From Stenomitos frigidus ULC18 (GTDB lineage Bacteria; Cyanobacteriota; Cyanobacteriia; Leptolyngbyales; Leptolyngbyaceae): a stretch of DNA of 64,000 nucleotides. The stretch spans positions 168,096-232,095 of the forward strand of contig NZ_PVWK01000084.1 in assembly GCF_003003795.1 (NCBI RefSeq), written 5' to 3'. The notes beneath the pieces were generated by a model. It made no database searches. It was not told the origin of the DNA and worked only from the letters and a program-made list of their open reading frames with translations. Both the position numbers and the translations under genes were made by a program. Below are positions 47,365 through 56,081 of the stretch, piece after piece; the stretch's first letter is position 1; the number at the start of each line of letters is the position of its first letter.

Positions 47365-48795
47365 CTACTGACTAACCACTGTGACTCGATCGCCATCTTT
47401 CACATAACCTGCGCCAGCAACCACCACGCGATCGCCCTCGTTCAAACCGCTTTTGATGGCAATGCGGGCTTTTGTCAGATCGGTAGAAGCTTGGCGAGTA
47501 CCGACCACAACGGGTTTGGCTCGTACAAGGTCAGCGCCTTCGAGGACATAGACGAGCGATCGCCCATCGGGTTGGGGCAACACCGCAGAGGCGGGAACGG
47601 TCAAGGCTTGAGCCATTTGGACGGTAACGGCGGCTTTAAGAAACATGCCCGATCGCAGCAGCGCACTGGCTGGCAGGTCAATTTTGACGGTTGCCTGTCG
47701 GCTTTGTGGATCAACCAGCGGCGAAATTTCTCGTACTCGTCCTTGCAGGTTGATGCGTTTGTCGGCATCGGAAGTGATCCGGGCAACGGCACCGATTTTT
47801 ACCTGTGGCAACACGGTTTCGGGTACCTTTGCTTGCAGCTCCAGCGAGCCGTCTCGAATGAGCGAAAACAGCTTTTCGGTGCCAGTGACATTACCAACCC
47901 TGGCAACTTTTTCGGCAATGACACCGTTGGAGGGTGCTCGTACCACAGTTTGAGCGATCTGCGTTTCCAGCTTCTGCACCTCGGCAATTTTGCTCTGTAC
48001 ATCTGCCTGGGCACTGGCAATATTCGCCTGAGCCACACTCACGGCTTCACGCGCGGTTTTAGCGGCAGTGACGTAAGAATCCAAATCCTTTTGCGACAGG
48101 GCACCCGATCGAGCCAACTCCTGATAGCGTCTCAGGTTACTTTCTGCCTGAGCCAGGGTTGCCCGCTCTTGACCAAGCGTTGCTTGCTTTTGGCGGACGA
48201 TCGCTTGTGTTGAGGCAACATCGGCCTGTGCTTGATTGCGCTGAGCAGTGAGGACAGCATTATCCAGCACGGCCAGTACTTGTCCAGCAGCAACCGTTTG
48301 CCCTTCTTCGACCAGCACTTGCTGAATTTGCAATCCGGTTGCCTGCGCCAGGATGGGCAGCATATCAAACGCGGCAACGCTGCCAGTGGTATCGACCGTC
48401 TGGGCAACGTTCGTCATTGCAGCCGGCGCGATTGTGACACTTTGACCCGCTACCACACTCGATGGAGTGGGCGCGGGAGCAGGCGTTTGCGAACCAGAGG
48501 GTAGGTGTGTAGCAACCGTCGCTATGGTGGCTCCGACACCCAGCCCGATCGCCAGTCCACGCCAACCGCTTAGCCAATTACCTGTTGAACCTATCTTTGC
48601 AGAGGTGGAAGCTGCATAAGTCTCTATTTCACCCAGTCCCTGCGCTGCTGCCTGTGCTTTCTCTGCACTTGCCTGTGCTTTCTCTGCATTTGAAAGTGAT
48701 TCGTAAGCCACAAGACGTTGCCTCGTTGAAAACCCATCCGAACGCCAATCTATTGACTGCTTTGCATGGGCCAAAGTTGCCCAAAAAAACTTCAT
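47365..48795 (-). CDS. RND efflux periplasmic adaptor (membrane fusion protein)
   Basis: The 476-residue protein has the HlyD/AcrA layout: lipoyl half motif VLVEEGQTVAAGQVLAVLD, a long coiled-coil hairpin (about 190-300) and second lipoyl half ARTVVRAPSNGVIAEKV-type sequence. Beta-barrel and membrane-proximal domains follow. Unusually there is a 70-residue cytosolic N-terminal segment before the membrane span (about 73-95, GLAIGLGVGATIATVATHL). It contains a duplicated EKAQ(A/S)A unit, from a 21-bp DNA duplication at 48651-48692. It is the first gene of the pump operon. Confidence 0.93.
   Translation of the reverse strand: MKFFWATLAHAKQSIDWRSDGFSTRQRLVAYESLSNAEKAQASAEKAQAAAQGLGEIETYAASTSAKIGSTGNWLSGWRGLAIGLGVGATIATVATHLPSGSQTPAPAPTPSSVVAGQSVTIAPAAMTNVAQTVDTTGSVAAFDMLPILAQATGLQIQQVLVEEGQTVAAGQVLAVLDNAVLTAQRNQAQADVASTQAIVRQKQATLGQERATLAQAESNLRRYQELARSGALSQKDLDSYVTAAKTAREAVSVAQANIASAQADVQSKIAEVQKLETQIAQTVVRAPSNGVIAEKVARVGNVTGTEKLFSLIRDGSLELQAKVPETVLPQVKIGAVARITSDADKRINLQGRVREISPLVDPQSRQATVKIDLPASALLRSGMFLKAAVTVQMAQALTVPASAVLPQPDGRSLVYVLEGADLVRAKPVVVGTRQASTDLTKARIAIKSGLNEGDRVVVAGAGYVKDGDRVTVVSQ
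48651..48692. repeat. 21-bp in-frame tandem duplication in the adaptor gene
   Basis: CCTGTGCTTTCTCTGCACTTG (48651-48671) is repeated at 48672-48692 with one base difference (ATTTG). It codes for a repeated A-E-K-A-Q unit at about residues 35-48 of the adaptor. Confidence 0.8.
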
Positions 48796-49195
48796 GAAAA
48801 GACGTTACGTTTCTTAATTATGACGCAGCTTCACTATGAATGAAGCCTCATCAGTCTTAACTGTATGAGCCTTCGATCGCCATCCTCCATACAGACCACC
48901 CAATTGGAGGAATCCACAATGGTTAGCACTTGTAACCGGACGTGGCTGCCGCTTTTGCCATACGCTGGGTCGATCGATGGCTGCATTGTAGATTTCCATA
49001 ACTAGCTTGTAACGACTTGAATGGCTCTCATAGCAAAGGCGATCCATCGTAGGGACGGTTAGCCGCTCGCTGCATTGCTGTTGGCTTAAGGGGTATGACC
49101 TGCTACAGACAAGGAACGCGAACCGCTTCCACAAAACTATCCTGTAAATCAGCAACGTCGTCTGGTCGGCAACGAAGTGTGAAGGTATTGATACC
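48796..49195. other. intergenic region, no gene seen
   Basis: About 400 bases between the adaptor gene and the recQ remnant. The minus-strand open frame 48814-49272 overlaps the remnant and has no resemblance to a family. The region may include eroded recQ sequence, but I cannot recognise helicase motifs there. It should also hold the pump promoter. Confidence 0.5.
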
Positions 49196-49539
49196 TCATT
49201 CCACTCGTCGTAGCAGACCACCCAAAAGAGCCATGCCAACTTCAAGGGTTTTCGAATTAACCTGTGCCGCACCGCCCAAGTCCTGGCTCTCGATCGCGTC
49301 TACCTGGTCTTTTTGCAGCGCAATGAGTGGCGAGACGACCACAGTTGCCCCTGCCATTTCCACCGCCGCAAGCTGGTAAATCGCCGACTTGCCCGACCCT
49401 GTTGGCATCACCACAAGGGTATCTTGTCGATTCAAAACCGATTGGATGGCTACTTCCTGTCCTGGCCGCAAATCTCATAACCAAAGTACGCCTGAGCAGC
49501 CTGCACGATCGGCTTCGTGCGTTTACGTTGTCTAGCCAT
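49196..49539 (-). pseudogene. recQ-type helicase remnant with a one-base deletion
   Basis: From the ATG at 49539 the frame reads MARQRKRTKPIVQAAQAYFG and Y. A single missing base near 49476 then shifts the frame to DLRPGQEVAIQSVLNRQDTL, then Walker A VVMPTGSGKSAIYQL and VVVSPLIALQKDQVDAI (motifs I and Ia). Restoring one A would give FGYEDLRPGQE as in RecQ helicases. Similarity stops after AAQVNS; the DEAH motif, the other helicase motifs and RQC/HRDC domains are absent. It is therefore both frameshifted and truncated, about 100 of an expected 500-700 residues. Confidence 0.85.
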
Positions 49540-49605
49540 ATTTTTTGTTGACGCAGTCACGGTGTTAGCCAAAGGCACGTTTCAAGCAGTCACCGTTCGC
49601 TGGCC

Positions 49606-50067
49606 TTATTCCTCGTCTCTCCGCTCGGTGTAATCTTCGGAGGAGGTTGGCTCCAACTCCCAACGACGAGCATCGCGTTCTTCTAGCATGTCGTTGGTGC
49701 GGAGAAACGAGCGATCGTTCATTTCTAAACCCACAGCCGCACCCAGTTCATCTACAACATCCATATCAGGGGTAGAAACAGTGCCACCTACTGACTCATC
49801 GCCGTCCGCATTCGCTTGCTCGTAGTTAGCGTCGATGTCACCACCCGTGAGAGTCGGACTGGCTTCATTGAAGTCACTTACCCGTCCACCGACTGCAGAA
49901 CTCGGTTGCTCGTGCACGCCTGTACCATAGGACTCCGTAATTTCTTGAGGAAGATCGCCCGAATCTGGCTCCACAAGGTCATCGAACTCATCAGTATCTA
50001 GATCAGAGTCAGCATCAAGTGCATCGTTGGTTTGCAAATCTAATTCGCGATCGTCTGCCATGTTCAT
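49606..50067 (-). CDS. DUF6335 family protein (153 aa)
   Basis: The N-terminal third is an acidic, low-complexity segment (DALDADSDLDTDEFDDLVEP). The conserved part reads ESYGTGVHEQPSSAVGGRVS, TLTGGDIDANYEQANADGDE and TPDMDVVDELGAAVGLEMND. This pattern is the cyanobacterial DUF6335 family of unknown function. I use the ATG at 50067, eight bases after AGGAG; the frame continues to a TTG at 50085 that overlaps this site. No membrane segment. Confidence 0.82.
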   Translation of the reverse strand: MNMADDRELDLQTNDALDADSDLDTDEFDDLVEPDSGDLPQEITESYGTGVHEQPSSAVGGRVSDFNEASPTLTGGDIDANYEQANADGDESVGGTVSTPDMDVVDELGAAVGLEMNDRSFLRTNDMLEERDARRWELEPTSSEDYTERRDEE

Positions 50068-50307
50068 GGAATAGGCTCCTTGCAAATCTCTGTGTATGCA
50101 GCCTAACCAACCAACGGTGTAGCAGAATCCTCATATAGGCAGAAAGAAGGCAGGAGATAGAAGGCAAAAACACTCAACCCGTCGCAGGTCAGGCAGCTTC
50201 GCACGATCGCCGACAGGCTAGAAACCGTCAAACCCAATACCAGTGTCTACCCAAAAGCTCAGGTAATGCTAAAAGCAGCCAATCGTCGCTTGAAGTAAAC
50301 CTTCATG

Positions 50308-50335
50308 CTTTAGCCTTCATCCTTTAGCCTTCATC
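50308..50335. repeat. 14-bp tandem repeat CTTTAGCCTTCATC x2
   Basis: Two exact copies (50308-50321 and 50322-50335) cover the 3' end of the Hsp70-like gene, whose stop codon lies inside. The unit resembles the TTCAGCC heptamers at 11255-11275. Confidence 0.75.
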
Positions 50336-52234
50336 CCTCCTCACCCCAACACCTAGCTCAATCAGCAACGGCTCTGCCAGCGTCTGATGAGTGTTTGCCA
50401 GAATTGCAGTCAGATAACGCTGGAGGCGATCGCGCGTTTCAGGGTTAAACCCGTAGAGTTGGTTGCCTTCTCTAAAAAACAGCGGTTGTGTGGTTAATGC
50501 CTGGTAATCAGAGTTCTGTTGTGATTCAGGCGTGAACATCGCAGCCGTTTCAGAAGGCAACAAGCCTTCTGGCAAATGACCTTCCAGAAGCCTGAGAATC
50601 GGGCGTTGGCAAAAGTTGGTGTTGATGCCTTGATTTTCTAGCAGTTGCAGGATGCGCCCAACCGAAAGCGCCTCAGCCGATAAAATCCGCACCAACTCAT
50701 GCAGCAGAAAATAATCGCTGTACTGATGCCGCACCACATCCAACATCTGTGGATAGAGGGGCAGCCTTGCAAGCCCCAAGGCGACTTGACTGCTAGACAC
50801 CGTTGATGGCTCGTGTTCCTGAAGCAAGCGCGTGTTGGGTAGTTTTTGCTTGAGCCAGTGAGCGATCGCGGGCAACGCCATTGTTCTGCCTGCACAAATC
50901 ACTTGCTGTACTGCTTGCACCGCAATGCCACTTTGATTGAGCAAGACGTTTAGCTCTCGGTTCAGTTGCTGAAGGTAGGGCGTTGTGACCCGACTGTGCA
51001 AATCTTGCTGGCTGACCGTCCACTGTTGGTCATTCAGTCTGAACGTAGCCGTTTCTTGCTGCTGTAGCGCTAGTTTGAGCTGCCTGGCAGCATTCAGCAA
51101 TTGTCGTCCCAACACACTACTCCGTAGACGCTGCTGCAAGCGATCGCGAGCATCCCTGTCTGGTTCTCCAGGTAACGGCAAGTCTAAGCTTTGTAAATCC
51201 AGACTGTCCCAGTTATATGCGGATGGGTAGAGCACTTGGCAAATGATATCCTGGTCGAGCGCATCGCCTGCGTAGTCCAGACTGCGTAGATACAGGTGTT
51301 TACGGGTGAGCAAGGCACGCTCGGGCGGCAGATCCACCAGCGCAAGCTCAGTGGTTGTAGCACCCGCACTCAAGACTAAGGTGCCACCTTGCAGTGCGTC
51401 ATCAGGATGGTTGTAAGGTGCGGCAGAAACGATGCTGTCTTGGTTCTCTAAAGGGGAGCGCTGAGGTAGAGTGGCAAGCAACGCAGCGATCGCCTCTTCA
51501 AGGCAGTAGATCTGTTCAGCACGGGTGACTAAGCCCGTTGCCAGCACTGCTTCTCGTAGATTAAAGCAATAGGTATCTGACCACCCCGTCGGGCACCCAA
51601 TGATTATGCCAGTCAAACGGGCGATCGCGGCTTGAAAGACCTCTTGTGCCATTGTGGGTGCTGTACTGGTTAACCCCAGCGTCTTTCCTTGTAGTGTCTG
51701 CAGGAGTGTCACTAGCACTTCCTGTAACCATTGCAGGCTTAAAGCTTGCTGGTCAGACCACTGAAGGGTCGGCTCCCAATGCTGCTGCTCGCTCAAATAA
51801 GGCGTAGCAGCCTTGAGATAGGGTTTGAAGTTATTTAGCAACAATCCCAGTGCTTCGGGCTGTCTCGCAGCGGTTACTTCAGCCTCCAGCGCCTGATACC
51901 CCAACGCGATCGGGGCTTCAGGTAAGTGCTGTAGTTGTCGAGCCGCCAGATAACCGATCGCAGGCAGGCTGGACAACGGTGTTTGATCGGGTGTTTCCAC
52001 CTCTTGCCAAACAATAGGATAGGTTTGTCCTGTCTGGGCATCCAACAAAACGGCTGTAATTTCTGTCGTGCCCACGTCAATACCCAGATACCAAACCGTT
52101 TCTGCAGCAACAGCAGCACTAGCATCATTGGGTGGCTCTACGGCAGCGATCGCATGCGCTTGTTCTGTCAGAGCTGTCTCTGCTACGGGCTCGATCGCAT
52201 GCTCCAATGGCAGCTCAGGTTGGGCAACGAGCAA
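50324..52234 (-). CDS. Hsp70/actin-fold ATPase-like protein, unknown function
   Basis: The 636-residue frame has an ATPase-like fold. The phosphate-1 loop is YLGIDVGTTEITAVLLD (about residues 49-65). A phosphate-2-like strand is LVLSAGATTTELALVDL (about 283-300), and an adenosine-type motif is VICAGRTMALPAIAHWL (about 443-460). This layout is that of Hsp70/FtsA/PilM-like proteins, but it is too divergent to name. The C-terminal 160 residues are helical. The only start in frame is a TTG at 52234 with a weak GAAGAG three bases away. The frame is open upstream to the A-tract at 52271-52280, so it may be made as a -1 extension of the preceding gene. Confidence 0.8.
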   Translation of the reverse strand: MLVAQPELPLEHAIEPVAETALTEQAHAIAAVEPPNDASAAVAAETVWYLGIDVGTTEITAVLLDAQTGQTYPIVWQEVETPDQTPLSSLPAIGYLAARQLQHLPEAPIALGYQALEAEVTAARQPEALGLLLNNFKPYLKAATPYLSEQQHWEPTLQWSDQQALSLQWLQEVLVTLLQTLQGKTLGLTSTAPTMAQEVFQAAIARLTGIIIGCPTGWSDTYCFNLREAVLATGLVTRAEQIYCLEEAIAALLATLPQRSPLENQDSIVSAAPYNHPDDALQGGTLVLSAGATTTELALVDLPPERALLTRKHLYLRSLDYAGDALDQDIICQVLYPSAYNWDSLDLQSLDLPLPGEPDRDARDRLQQRLRSSVLGRQLLNAARQLKLALQQQETATFRLNDQQWTVSQQDLHSRVTTPYLQQLNRELNVLLNQSGIAVQAVQQVICAGRTMALPAIAHWLKQKLPNTRLLQEHEPSTVSSSQVALGLARLPLYPQMLDVVRHQYSDYFLLHELVRILSAEALSVGRILQLLENQGINTNFCQRPILRLLEGHLPEGLLPSETAAMFTPESQQNSDYQALTTQPLFFREGNQLYGFNPETRDRLQRYLTAILANTHQTLAEPLLIELGVGVRRDEG

Positions 52235-52266
52235 TGACTCTTCTAAGGCGTTGGTAGTGCGCTCAG

Positions 52267-52303
52267 CTACTTTTTTTTTTCGGGGTCTGGGGTGTCTACC
52301 CCG
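52267..52303 (-). other. candidate -1 frameshift (or slippage) site joining two large genes
   Basis: On the coding (minus) strand the 1240-residue frame ends GAA AAA AAA AAG TAG. It contains a run of ten A and the dnaX-type heptamer A AAA AAG in the zero frame, directly before the stop. The -1 frame is open from 52303 to the downstream gene: after AAA it reads GTA GCT GAG CGC ACT ACC AAC, then on to TTG CTC GTT of the ATPase gene. The overlap window is only 37 bases long, and the A-run lies inside it. No strong upstream SD or downstream stem is evident. Confidence 0.55.
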
Positions 52304-55300
52304 TCAGTTGCTGGCATGGGGTCGTCAAAAGAACCCATCAGGCTAGCAAAGGCTTGCTCTAATGTTGACGGTTCAGTTGTGGGAGGTGAGGACGGCAATT
52401 GTGGGTTGGGAGTGGTCAGCAAGTCTGAGCCTGCTTCCTCAAAGGTTTTTTCGATAAAAACATCGCCCACTCGCTCTAGTGTAAAGGGTGCCAACGCCGG
52501 TTCAGGAACGACTTCAACGGGTTGTTCTGCCGTAGTGAAACCGGTTGCCGCTTGCTCATGAGCCACTGGCTCATGCAAAGGCACTTCCCCAGACGGCACC
52601 TCCATAAACAAGTCGCCTATTTGTTCAAAGGTGAATGGAGCAACGACCTCAGAGGACTGGTTTAGTAACAAGTCTGATGATGTCTCGATCGCTCTATTGG
52701 ACACATCATCTGGTGGCGGCACACTGGCGGTCGGCGCTGGCACGAAAATATCGTCCGTTGTTTCCAGCGTGCTATCAGAGTCAAAAGCAAACTGCACAGG
52801 CAAGTCTGTGGTCGCCGTTTCGGGCACCGGTGGAAGCGCATCGGCAGTTGGAAGGGCATCACCCATCGGCGCTACATTGACCGGAGGCGCATCGGCAAAG
52901 AGCTCATCGACGCCTTCTAGAGTGAACGGTAATGACTGGTCTGATGGGTAGCCTGGAGCCGATGGCAACGGTGTTGACCCGGCCATTGGCACACCGTCAA
53001 ACAGATCGTCAATGCCTTGAAGGGTAAACAGCGGCTGATCAGTTTCTGGAAAGGATGTCGGCGGCAAGGGCGTGGTGCCAGTCGGGGCATCTGCGAATAA
53101 ATCATCCATCCCTTCCAGCGTAAAAGCAGCCGATGCATCGGCTTGCGTGGAGACAACTGGAGGTGGAACGGCCGTTACAGGCGGTGCGGCAGGGATGTCT
53201 GCAAAGAGATCGTCCATACCCTCCAGGATGAACGCCCCAGGCGGCTCGGCCGCAATCACATTGAGTTCGGATGCTGTGGCAGCTTGCGTAGAGTCGTTTG
53301 TGGATAAGGCGTCAGCAAAATCATTCAGCGACGCACTCCAGTCTTCTAAGGAGGTTGGGTCGTCAGAGCTGAACGCAATGCCAGTCAATGCGGCTTCTCC
53401 TGGAGCGACTACTTCTGAGGGCGCTGCATCTGAATAAAGCCCTGACGGATTGACTTCAGATTCAACCCCATACGGTAGTATCGACGGCTCGACGATCGTC
53501 TCTTCTAAGTTGAAAAGATCTTCGCTGAGGCGTGTTAAGGTGCCTTCGTCCAGCCACAGTTCGGAATCTGCTTCATCAACGGGCTCTTCCAGCGGCAACA
53601 AGTCTTCTTCCGGTGATGCAGGTGTGTAGCGATCGCCTAGGCGACGATCGTCTGCTTGATCAGCGAGTGCCTGGTTAGCCGTTATAGGCAACGTTAATTC
53701 GGTCGCGCTAGCTGGGGGGGGTGGTGAAGGCTGACTGAGGTTTTCTGGTAAGACGATCGGATTCGCGATCGAGGCCTCCAGTCCTTCAGCAGGCGTCGTC
53801 TCATCGAACAAATCAGCAAGGGTGGTTATTTCGTCTGTACTAATGGGTTGCGCGACGGCTGGTGCTGGGTCTGGCAATAGCGTCTCGGCGCTGGCGGTGA
53901 CCGGGCTAGCGCTAGAAACAACGTTTGTGTCTGTTGGAGCGGCAGGCATATCGACTAGCGGGTCGCGATCGCTGCTGGTTGAGGCTTCTTCAACGCCTAA
54001 CAGCTCATTTCCATCAGTCACTGGTTCAGTTTCAGCTAAACCAATCTCAGCGTCTTCAAAATCCCAACCGCTGAGTAGCTCATCGTCTAGCAAGGCCACT
54101 GGAATGTCTGCTGCTGCTTGAGTACTTAACGGTTTCGCCAGCAAATCCCAGCCTAGTGTCGGGTCAACGACCGCAGACACTGCTGGTGCAGCAACAATTT
54201 CTGGTGGCACTAGCGTGCTTTTGGGTGCTTGTGTGTCAGCTGGAAGCACATCAATAGGTTGCGCTGTCGTCGTCTGTGTGGTTGGCGATGCGATCGTGGG
54301 TGCTGGCTCCACGGCAGCGTTCGCTGGGGGTTGGTTAACGTCGACCATCGCTGCTGGCGTCTCTAACGATGCTTGAGCGGCGATCGCGTCGTTGCCAAAT
54401 AAGCTCTCATAAAATTCGTCCAGTTCATCCCGTGCATCATCAGGAATCCCCGTCGCTGTAGTGTCTTCTGTGAGTGGCGAGGGCGTACTCAACATCCGAT
54501 CAATTTGAGCATCCGCATCGGCCACTGACGCTGGCTGTTCCTTCAATTCTGAACTGAGTTGCTCCAGTAGCTTGAGCGCAGCATCGATATCAGCCGTGTC
54601 TTCAACGCTGACCGACCCTGAGCTCGACTCGTTAGTGCTTGGTAAAGCGGTTGTTGGCGCTAAAATTGGCTGAGGTGCTAGGTTCGTGCTCAGTAAGTTT
54701 GCATCCAATTCCAGTAGAGCGTTCACGTCTTGGGCTGCCAACTGGTTCAGGTCAAAACCTTCCAAGTTTAATTCAGCAAGCTCGTAATCAACGGTGGGTG
54801 TAGCGTCTACACCACTAGCAGAGCGCAACCAGGAATCGATCGCCGTGTCTACCGACGGCGCAGGCGTGTCCAAAGCAGACACAGGTACTGCATCAGTAAA
54901 ATTGCTGGAGATTTCAGTCCCAGGGAACGGCAGTGTGAAAGGCTGTGAGGTTGCACCAGCGCTGGGCTGTTCAAACAAGGGCGCATTCACCACACTCAAC
55001 GGTTGGGGGGAGGACGGCGAGAAACCAGGTGTCATTGCCCCAGACGCAGGGTTAGCTAACCGGGCTGACTCCAGTCCTTTTGTGGCAGGCGGCTGTAGAT
55101 AGGACGAAGCTTCCTGCCCAAGCTGATTGGCCAAATGACTAATCAGCGCCGTGAACATCATCTCACCCTGCTGCCCCATACTGTGCATCTTATCCAGCCC
55201 CTGGGAAAGAGACTCTTCGTATGCTTGTACGTTGCGCTGTAACGACTCAAACACCACGCTCAAGGTGGAATCTAGCTTGATCAGTAGCTCATCGGATTGT

Positions 55301-55989
55301 GACTGCGGTACCTGGATGTTGCCCAAGCCTTGAGCAATCGAGTTGGATGCTGCTTGAAGCGGAGCCGACCCTGAACGTGCTAAGTCAGCGCTGTAGGGTA
55401 AAGACTGCTGATTGCTGCCTCTTAAGGTCTGTGCCACTTGCTGAGGCAGCGTTTCCTGCAGCCGACTCATTAATGCTTGCAAGAACTCCGCTATCATCTG
55501 CTGTTGGTTGCCAGGTAGCTGTCCTGCATAGCCCTGACGCTGTGACTCAAGCTGATGAATCTCTTGTACTAGTGACTCTCGCTGTTGGCGTAAAAGCTCT
55601 AGATCGGATTGAAGCGGCTGCATCACGTTGGCGCGCAGGTAGCCCATGTCTTGCACGATCGCCTGCAGCATTTGCTGTGCTGACAGTTCGTCTCGACCAT
55701 AGGCCTGCGATCGCTCAGCTTGAGCCTCTAATGGAGGTGATTGGTAGGGCGATTGCGAGGAGTAAATGTCATGCGCCAGTAAGTCTGGCCTGTCTCCTGC
55801 TTGCCCATAGCTTTCACCAACGATCTGCCGTCGTTGAAAGGTCACTAGATAATTGCGCACACGCTCCAGAACTTGGCGCTGCTGCGTCACTTCTCCAGAC
55901 ACAACCCACGGAAGACGGGGCGTTGTTTTCTGGAGCACACCATCGATATCTGTAATGAGCGCTTGAATTTGATCCTTCTGAGAAGTCAC
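52267..55989 (-). CDS. large coiled-coil and peptide-repeat protein, unknown function (1240 aa)
   Basis: Residues 1-200 are helical with Gln-rich coiled coils (LELLRQQRESLVQEIHQLES). The rest is acidic, Pro/Ala/Thr/Ser-rich and predicted disordered. From about residue 919 a short motif recurs every 33-50 residues: AFILEGMDDLFAD (919), AFTLEGMDDLFAD (955), LFTLQGIDDLFDG (986), PFTLEGVDELFAD (1020), a diverged STLETTDDIFVP (1066), PFTFEQIGDLFME (1116) and PFTLERVGDVFIE (1166). Starts with GTG at 55989, seven bases after AGGGG. No signal peptide. The Hsp70-like gene follows 32 bases downstream. Role unknown; scaffold is my guess. Confidence 0.8.
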   Translation of the reverse strand: MTSQKDQIQALITDIDGVLQKTTPRLPWVVSGEVTQQRQVLERVRNYLVTFQRRQIVGESYGQAGDRPDLLAHDIYSSQSPYQSPPLEAQAERSQAYGRDELSAQQMLQAIVQDMGYLRANVMQPLQSDLELLRQQRESLVQEIHQLESQRQGYAGQLPGNQQQMIAEFLQALMSRLQETLPQQVAQTLRGSNQQSLPYSADLARSGSAPLQAASNSIAQGLGNIQVPQSQSDELLIKLDSTLSVVFESLQRNVQAYEESLSQGLDKMHSMGQQGEMMFTALISHLANQLGQEASSYLQPPATKGLESARLANPASGAMTPGFSPSSPQPLSVVNAPLFEQPSAGATSQPFTLPFPGTEISSNFTDAVPVSALDTPAPSVDTAIDSWLRSASGVDATPTVDYELAELNLEGFDLNQLAAQDVNALLELDANLLSTNLAPQPILAPTTALPSTNESSSGSVSVEDTADIDAALKLLEQLSSELKEQPASVADADAQIDRMLSTPSPLTEDTTATGIPDDARDELDEFYESLFGNDAIAAQASLETPAAMVDVNQPPANAAVEPAPTIASPTTQTTTAQPIDVLPADTQAPKSTLVPPEIVAAPAVSAVVDPTLGWDLLAKPLSTQAAADIPVALLDDELLSGWDFEDAEIGLAETEPVTDGNELLGVEEASTSSDRDPLVDMPAAPTDTNVVSSASPVTASAETLLPDPAPAVAQPISTDEITTLADLFDETTPAEGLEASIANPIVLPENLSQPSPPPPASATELTLPITANQALADQADDRRLGDRYTPASPEEDLLPLEEPVDEADSELWLDEGTLTRLSEDLFNLEETIVEPSILPYGVESEVNPSGLYSDAAPSEVVAPGEAALTGIAFSSDDPTSLEDWSASLNDFADALSTNDSTQAATASELNVIAAEPPGAFILEGMDDLFADIPAAPPVTAVPPPVVSTQADASAAFTLEGMDDLFADAPTGTTPLPPTSFPETDQPLFTLQGIDDLFDGVPMAGSTPLPSAPGYPSDQSLPFTLEGVDELFADAPPVNVAPMGDALPTADALPPVPETATTDLPVQFAFDSDSTLETTDDIFVPAPTASVPPPDDVSNRAIETSSDLLLNQSSEVVAPFTFEQIGDLFMEVPSGEVPLHEPVAHEQAATGFTTAEQPVEVVPEPALAPFTLERVGDVFIEKTFEEAGSDLLTTPNPQLPSSPPTTEPSTLEQAFASLMGSFDDPMPATDGVDTPDPEKKK

Positions 55990-56038
55990 AATGTAACCCC
56001 TGACGAGTACTGAGCAGAAGCGAGCTAGGAGACAGCTG

Positions 56039-56081
56039 CTATTCCTAATCTATTCCTAATTATTCCTAATCTATTCCTAAT
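56039..56081. repeat. tandem repeat CTATTCCTAAT x4
   Basis: Four copies of an 11-bp unit (third copy lacks the first C) lie about 50 bases upstream of the 1240-residue gene's start, in its promoter or leader. One helical turn per unit could present a protein on one face of the DNA. Confidence 0.8.

Noticed and set aside
48814..49272. 152-codon open frame on the minus strand
   Set aside because: It overlaps the recQ remnant in another frame, with no domain pattern. Probably chance.
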